Assembly (NCBI RefSeq): GCF_036711975.1
Contig: NC_091973.1
Location: 4,774,001-4,838,000, forward strand
Length of the DNA: 64,000 nucleotides
Reading direction: 5' to 3'
From: Onthophagus taurus
Lineage: Eukaryota > Arthropoda > Insecta > Coleoptera > Scarabaeidae
The position numbers were made by a program, and so were the translations under genes. The first letter of the stretch is position 1. The number at the start of each line of letters is the position of its first letter. Below are positions 58,262 to 64,000 of the stretch, in pieces. The notes below the pieces were generated by a model. It saw nothing but the letters and a program-made list of their open reading frames with translations, made no database searches and had not been told where the DNA came from.

Positions 58262-61010
58262 TTTCATCCTTGTTAAGTTTCATAAGGTAGTTTTTAATCG
58301 TTTTGATTCACACTTATTAATAGTTCTTATTTTTGCGAATTTTTTAAATTTCTGGAAATCATCACAATCAATTTTTTTTAATATCTTTCGTCTTAATTAA
58401 GTAAATAAAAATAATTTGAAGAGATTTGAACCATTTTGACACACACCAATCAACATTTTTTCACTCTTTTCAACAAATTTTTTTTTACTCTTTTAACCTC
58501 GTTAAGTATCTTAGAGATGTTTTTAATCGATTTTGACCACAATCAATTTTTTTAAATATCTTCCATCTTAATTAAGTGACCCAAGACAATTTTTTGCAAT
58601 GTTAAAATGTTTAAATATAAATTAATTTTTAACATTTCGATTAATTTTATCAAATTTTTTAGTTATCAATTAATGAATAATTCCTTTTTGGCAAATAACT
58701 TTTAGTTTTAGAAATAATCATTTTTAATCGTTATCAAAATATTTATATCTAATTTTTATTGAGGTTACCAATTTATTCGATAATTTTAAACATTCTTGCG
58801 AATATGAAGCGTGGGGTTTTTAAATAATTTAAATTACTTTAAAAAATTAAGTTAATACTTTTTTATTGAATGCTTTCAAAAGTTTATTTAAAAAAAAATT
58901 TTATTTATTTAACGTAACTGATAAAATTGTGATAAGGAATTTTACGGTAAATGTATATAGAATTCGGATGATTTATTTTATTAATTTCATCCTTGTTAAG
59001 TTTGTTAAGGTGGTTTTTAATCATTTTGATTCACACTTATTAATAGTTCTTATTTTTGCGAATTTTTGAATTTTCTGGAAATCATCCCAATCAATTTTTT
59101 TTAATATCTTTCATCTTAATTAAGTAAATAAAAATAATTTTAAGAGATTTGAACCATTTTAACACACACCAATCAACATTTTCGCAAAAATCGCAAAATT
59201 TATTTTTTTTTTTGGCTCTTTTAACCTCGTTAAGTATCTTAGAGATGTTTTTAATCGATTTTGACCACAATCAATTTTTTTAAATATCTTCCATCTTAAT
59301 TAAGTGACCCAAGTCAATTTTTTGCAATGTTAAAATGTTTAAATATTAAAAATTCGTTTATAAATAGAAATTAATTTTTAACATTTCGATTAATGTTATC
59401 AAATTTTTTAGTTATTAATCAATGAATAATAACTTTTAGTTTTAGAAATAATCATTTTTAATCGTTATCAAAATATTTATATCTAATTTTTATTGGGGTT
59501 ACCAATTTAATCGATAATTTTAAACATTCCTGCGAATATGAAGCATGGGGTTTTTAAATAATTTAAATTACTTTGAAAAATTAAGTTAATACTTTTTTAT
59601 TGAATGCTTTCAATAGTTTATTTAAAAAAAATTTTTATTTATTTAACGTAACTGATAAAATTGTGATAAGGAAATTTACGGTAAATGTATATAGAATTCG
59701 GATGATTTATTTTATTAATTTCATCCTTGTTAGGTTTGTTAAGGTGGTTTTTAATCATTTTGATTCACACTTATTAATAGTTCTTATTTATGCGAATTTT
59801 TGAAATTTCTGGAAATCATCACAATCAATTTTTTTTAATATCTTTCGTCTTAATTAAGTAAATAAAAATAATTTTAAGAGATTTGAACCGTTTTGACACA
59901 CACCAATCAACATTTTCTTAAAAATCGCCAAATTAATTTTTTTTGACTTAACCTCGTTAAGTATCTTAGAGATGTTTTTAATCGATTTTGACCACAATCA
60001 ATTTTTTTAAATATCTTTCATCTTAATTAAGTGACCCAAGTCAATTTTTTGCAATGTTAAAATGTTTAAATATTAGAAATTCGTTTATAAATAGAAATTA
60101 ATTTTTAACATTTCGATTAATTTTATCAATTTTTTTAGTTATCAATCAATGAATAATTCCTTTTTGGCAAATAACTTTTAGTTTTAGAAATAATCATTTT
60201 TAATCGTTATCAAAATATTTATATCTAATTTTTATTGAGGTTACCAATTTATTCGATAATTTTAAACATTCTTGCGAATATGAAGCATGGGGTTTTTAAA
60301 TAATTTAAATTACTTTGAAAAATTAAGTTAATACTTTTTTATTGAATGCTTTCAATAGTTTATTTAAAAAAAATTTTTATTTACTTAACGTAACTGATAA
60401 AATTGTGATAAGGAAATTTACGGTAAATGTATATAGAATTCGGATGATTTATTTTATTAATTTCATCCTTGTTAAGTTTGTTAAGGTGGTTTTTAATCAT
60501 TTTGATTCACACTTATTAATAGTTCTTATTTTTGCGAATTTTTGAAATTTCTGGAAATCATCACATTCAATTTTTTTTAATATCTTTTATCCTAATTAAG
60601 TAAATAAAAATAATTTTAAGAGATTTGAACCATTTTGACACACACCAATCAACATTTTCTCAAAAATCGCAAAATTTATTTTTTTTTGGCTCTTTTAACC
60701 TCGTTAAGTATCTTAGAGATGTTTTTAATCGATTTTGACCACAATCAATTTTTTTAAATATCTTCCATCTTAATTAAGTGTCCCAAGACAATTTTTTGCA
60801 ATGTTCAAATGTTTAAATATAAATTAATTTTTAACATTTCGATTAATTTTATCAAATTTTTTAGTTATCAATCAATGAATAATAACTTTTAGTTTTAGAA
60901 ATAATCATTTTTAATCGTTATCAAAATATTTATATCTAATTTGTAGTGAGGTTGTCAATTTGTTCGATAATTTTAAAAATTCCATGGGTTTTTAAATAAT
61001 TTAAATTACT
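58262..61010. repeat. Macrosatellite of about 740-bp units, nearly four copies
   Basis: Anchors such as TTTCATCCTTGTTA (58,262; 58,985; 59,719; 60,461) and the ATG of a spurious 67-codon frame (58,866; 59,600; 60,342) give spacings of 734 and 742 bp. The first copy lacks its front part and the last fades out at about 61,010. The unit contains CCATCTTAATTAAGTGACCC and TTAACCTCGTTAAGTATCTT. The repeated small frame ends FDSHLLIVLI.ANF in each copy; it is AT-rich low-complexity sequence and I do not consider it a gene. Confidence 0.93.
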
Positions 61011-61643
61011 TTATAATAATAACATCAGAATAGAGGGAGTAAATTCTTAGAACAACAATAACAAGCAGGAAACTCGAAGAAAATTTATTTTTCGGTTTCC
61101 TTGAAAAGATCCAGGAAAACTTGTTTAAGTAACCCGGTCGAAAATAAAGTTATTATGAGCTACATCAAAATAAACAAAAAGATAGGTCATGATAACCAAT
61201 TTTAAAGAATAGTCGTAATGGAAAATCCTATACGTCTAAGAGAATTGAATTCTGTGAAGACATCTAACAGTTTGGCTAAGTAATCTAATCAAAAATAAAT
61301 TTATTGAGAATTAAGAAGTACCCTCACGATGTTTTTCATGGAATCGTGATTTCAAAACTTCTCGTTGAAAATAATAGCAGTACAAATCGCACTTTTCGAT
61401 TGGGAATTGTAGTGGGTAAAACGCTAGAGGCAACAGCTCATGCGTAGTACGTTTCAGCTAAAACCAGCAATATAACGCGTCCACCGGGCGGTTTTGCCAG
61501 TTCTGTCGTGGTTTTAGCCAATGTACGATCGATTATAAAACCTCTACAACACAAGTTCTGACTGTTTTTCAAAGTTACAAACTTGCGATTCAATAATTTT
61601 TTTAAATTATTTTTGTTCGTTAAATTTTTTTGCATCAATCAAG
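61011..61643. promoter_or_regulatory. Upstream region of the TSC22 gene
   Basis: A less AT-rich 200 bp (61,400-61,600) lies just upstream of the start codon and is the probable promoter and leader for this short isoform. The minus frame 61438-61638 overlaps it and is not supported. Confidence 0.5.
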
Positions 61644-63852
61644 ATGTCAAGCGTACTTCTCGAACAAATTCATCAAAGTTACACTCAACTCATGCAACCT
61701 GAAGTTCTTAGAAAGATCATAATTAAATATCTTAAGTAAGTTTTAATTAATTTTAAGTTCGCTTAAAAAAACTTCATTTTATTGGTGTCAAGTTTGAAAA
61801 TTTTGCCTGAAAAACAAAATCGTCGCGATAAAGTTTCCAAAGGTTCGAAAGTGAGATGGCCTTGTGGAAAAAAAAACTGTGACTCGTTTATGTTTGTTCG
61901 TTCGCTATTTTTTTTTTAGTACGTAAGAAGACGTCGCGACGCTATCATCTCCATTTATTTATTTTTTCTCGCAAAAAATATTTTCTTGCTATTAAAACTA
62001 GGTAAGCTATTTCCTTTTCGGTCACATGAAAAACAGCGACCTTAAACTGTTCAAGTATTTAGGTCCGGGCTTCGAAATTTGGTCTCCGAAAATAACCGCT
62101 TTCTCAATATTTTGCCAAACTCGATAATTTCACTCAACGCGACATCAATTCCAACAAAAAATTAAATCATTCAAATGATTTATATTCTTATTTATTTTTT
62201 TTTCTTTTATTTATAGTGTCACTACTTGCTCCAGTCCAATTATTGATCACAAAATTGAACAAGCAATGGTAAGTTAGCAAAAAATGTTTATTATATTTAA
62301 TCTTAAGTGTATTAAATAATGAAGTCCATGTAATTTTTGGCTCTAATATCCAATAATTTAATTTCTGTCCTTGCTGATAACGCCAATAAAAAGAAGATAG
62401 TGAGTTTCATTGAGGATTTAGTTTGGTTGTGTGGGAATTTGTTGTGTTTGGGTTTTGGAAATTATTGGAATAGGTCCAGAACCAATACTAACAAAGTTTA
62501 TCAATTTCCAAAATATTTAAACTTTGTCATCAACCCGAACAAACCTAATTTATTAAGTTATCACAATCACCTAAGACTTTAAATTTGCCAAATTCTCCAA
62601 CTTAATAGTCTCCTAATTGATGATGATTTTTGACATTCCAGAACTTGCTTATTTCAATTTCTATGAGTTAATTAAGTTCCACCATCTTCAAAAGTCTTTT
62701 AACAAATCTCCTAAATGTAATGATTTGGTAATATTTTGCCATTATTTAGTGAGATTAAAACTCAGATTCTTCCAAAATAGTTTTATGGTTAATTAATTGT
62801 GTAGTGAGAAATTTCCATTCGAAAACTACGCAAAACAGATATCAGAAAAAAGTATATAGTTACATTGACTACATTTTGCTCCGATTTCTATGTACAAAAC
62901 TCGGTGTTGTGACATCATTTAATTTAGGTATATCAAAGTATTATTAAAGTATATAAAAACGTAGTCTCAGCATGATAATTTTATGTGCATAATTACATAA
63001 AGTATAGTCATAGATAAAAAAAAAATGAATTTAATTTTTTATTGTTATTCATATATATAAAAAAAATTTATCTCAAGAACAAAATAATATTTTCAAAAAC
63101 GGTTTTTTTCATTAAAAAGCTGATACTTTTCTACATAAAACCCAAAAATTTGCATAACGATATCTTTAAAATCAATTTTTTGCGATTTTTTGAAAAATTT
63201 AAAATTTTAAAAAAAATTTTACAAATCGGTCTTTTTGGTTGAATTCCTTATGGATTTCTGTACAATCAGTGATAATTTTAAAACGATTTATTTAAAAACC
63301 GATTTTATTCATTAATATATAAAAAAAAATGATTTTATCTTGTAAATATTTCATTATAATTTTTAGAAAGTAATAAAATTAGTACCCAAATTATTTAAAT
63401 TAACATCGACCTTGGTCGTTAAATATTTAAGAATTACGTAAATCCCGTTTATTCGGTCATAATTTTAAAATCGACACCATGAGTAATTGTTTGAGGATTC
63501 CATTTTCAGTGTGAATTATTATTATTGAACCACTTAATTTTTTATAGTATTTGCTCATTGTTAAATATAAATCTGACTTAATCATAAAAAAACGTTTTGC
63601 TTTATTTAGTAATTTTTGTTTTAGGATCTTGTTAAGAACCACCTGATGAACACGTGGAGGGCGGAAGTGGAGATCCTGCGTTCCCGTATCGTTGAGTTGA
63701 CGGAGCGCATCCAACAATTAGAGCTGGAGAACAATTTCCTGCGGGCAAACGCTACACCGGAAGTGCTAAACGCACTTTATGAGCAACAACAGCAACAACA
63801 ACAATTGATTTTGCAAAAAACAAAGGACGAAATCGCCTCCGACGAGGATTGA
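61644..63852 (+). CDS. bun: TSC22-domain leucine-zipper protein (bunched type, short isoform)
   Basis: Exons 61644-61735, 62217-62268, 63625-63852; 123 residues. The unique N-terminus (MSSVLLEQIHQSYTQLMQPE) is joined in phase 2 to VTTCSSPIIDHKIEQAM and then DLVKNHLM, the TSC box. A leucine zipper follows (VEILRSRIVELTERIQQLELENNFLRANATPEVLNAL, heptad hydrophobics visible). A short polyglutamine (QQQQQQQ) and an acidic end (IASDED) complete it. TSC22/bunched proteins dimerise and act in growth control (with Madm/NRBP) and TGF-beta-related transcription. Short isoforms from internal promoters are usual for this family; long isoforms would start upstream, possibly outside this window. AATAAA follows the stop codon by about 25 bp. 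Strong assignment. Confidence 0.93.
62269..63624. other. TSC22 intron 2
   Basis: AT-rich, with homopolymer runs. The 81-codon frame at 62337-62582 lies entirely inside the intron, resembles nothing and is not supported. Confidence 0.55.
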
Positions 63853-64000
63853 GCCCTTTTCTATTTTAAAAATAATTAATAAAAAAGAAAATAACCGCGA
63901 TAATCTTATTAACGATTACGTTAACGAATATTTAAATTGCTTAGACTGATTATTTATGTGTAGGTGACGTTTTTGTGTAATTTCAAAAAAAAATCACCTA

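Noticed and set aside
62337-62582. 81-codon frame in TSC22 intron 2
   Set aside because: No similarity to a known family, AT-driven composition and no upstream or downstream exon signals that fit.

Overview
This window is AT-rich eukaryotic nuclear DNA from an insect. The genes are intron-rich with GT-AG junctions. The gene set (a CRMP/dihydropyrimidinase gene with a fly-like pair of alternative exons, tripeptidyl-peptidase II, MSL2, Lap1, pygopus, RNF220 and a TSC22/bunched gene) is that of a holometabolous insect. A beetle is my guess, but nothing here proves the order. I derived exon boundaries by hand from splice sites, reading frame and family conservation; most should be right to within a base.

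Layout. 1-7274 (minus): CRMP/dihydropyrimidinase, cut by the left edge, with two alternative exons and a small unrecognised gene nested on the opposite strand. 9696-16539 (plus): complete TPP2 in seven coding exons. 18846-20226 (minus): msl-2. 20836-25720 (plus): Lap1, divergent from msl-2 with only 609 bp between start codons. 28006-30659 (minus): pygopus. 34737-35732 (plus): intronless RNF220-type RING ligase. 39657-48849 (plus): an unrecognised 818-residue nuclear-looking protein assembled from a run of seven 24-45 nt in-frame micro-exons plus two large exons. 54552-56651: 5'-truncated, broken LINE. 61644-63852 (plus): short TSC22-domain (bunched-type) protein.

The rest is largely structured repeat DNA. 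A GC-rich palindromic motif (family A) occurs roughly 75-80 times in six clusters spaced through introns and intergenic DNA. A second GC-rich inverted motif (family B) forms an array of about 177-bp units at 36.6-37.9 kb, with relics at 7.8-8.2 kb. Further arrays have units of about 123 bp (31.2-33.9 kb), 175 bp (22.1-23.3 kb, Lap1 intron), 183 bp (43.3-47.6 kb, intron of the micro-exon gene) and 740 bp (58.3-61.0 kb). Three MITE-like elements are delimited by terminal inverted repeats. One of them interrupts the 183-bp array and itself carries a related element at its centre.

The genes do not form a pathway. They share the nuclear/signalling character common for insect housekeeping and developmental loci: MSL2 in dosage compensation and chromatin ubiquitylation, pygopus in Wnt/beta-catenin transcription, RNF220 in ubiquitylation, Lap1 in cell polarity. 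The points most worth following are the micro-exon gene with adjacent SUMO-interaction and CtBP-binding motifs, the family-A palindromes whose loop is inverted in half of the tandem copies, and the phase-enforced mutually exclusive CRMP exons.
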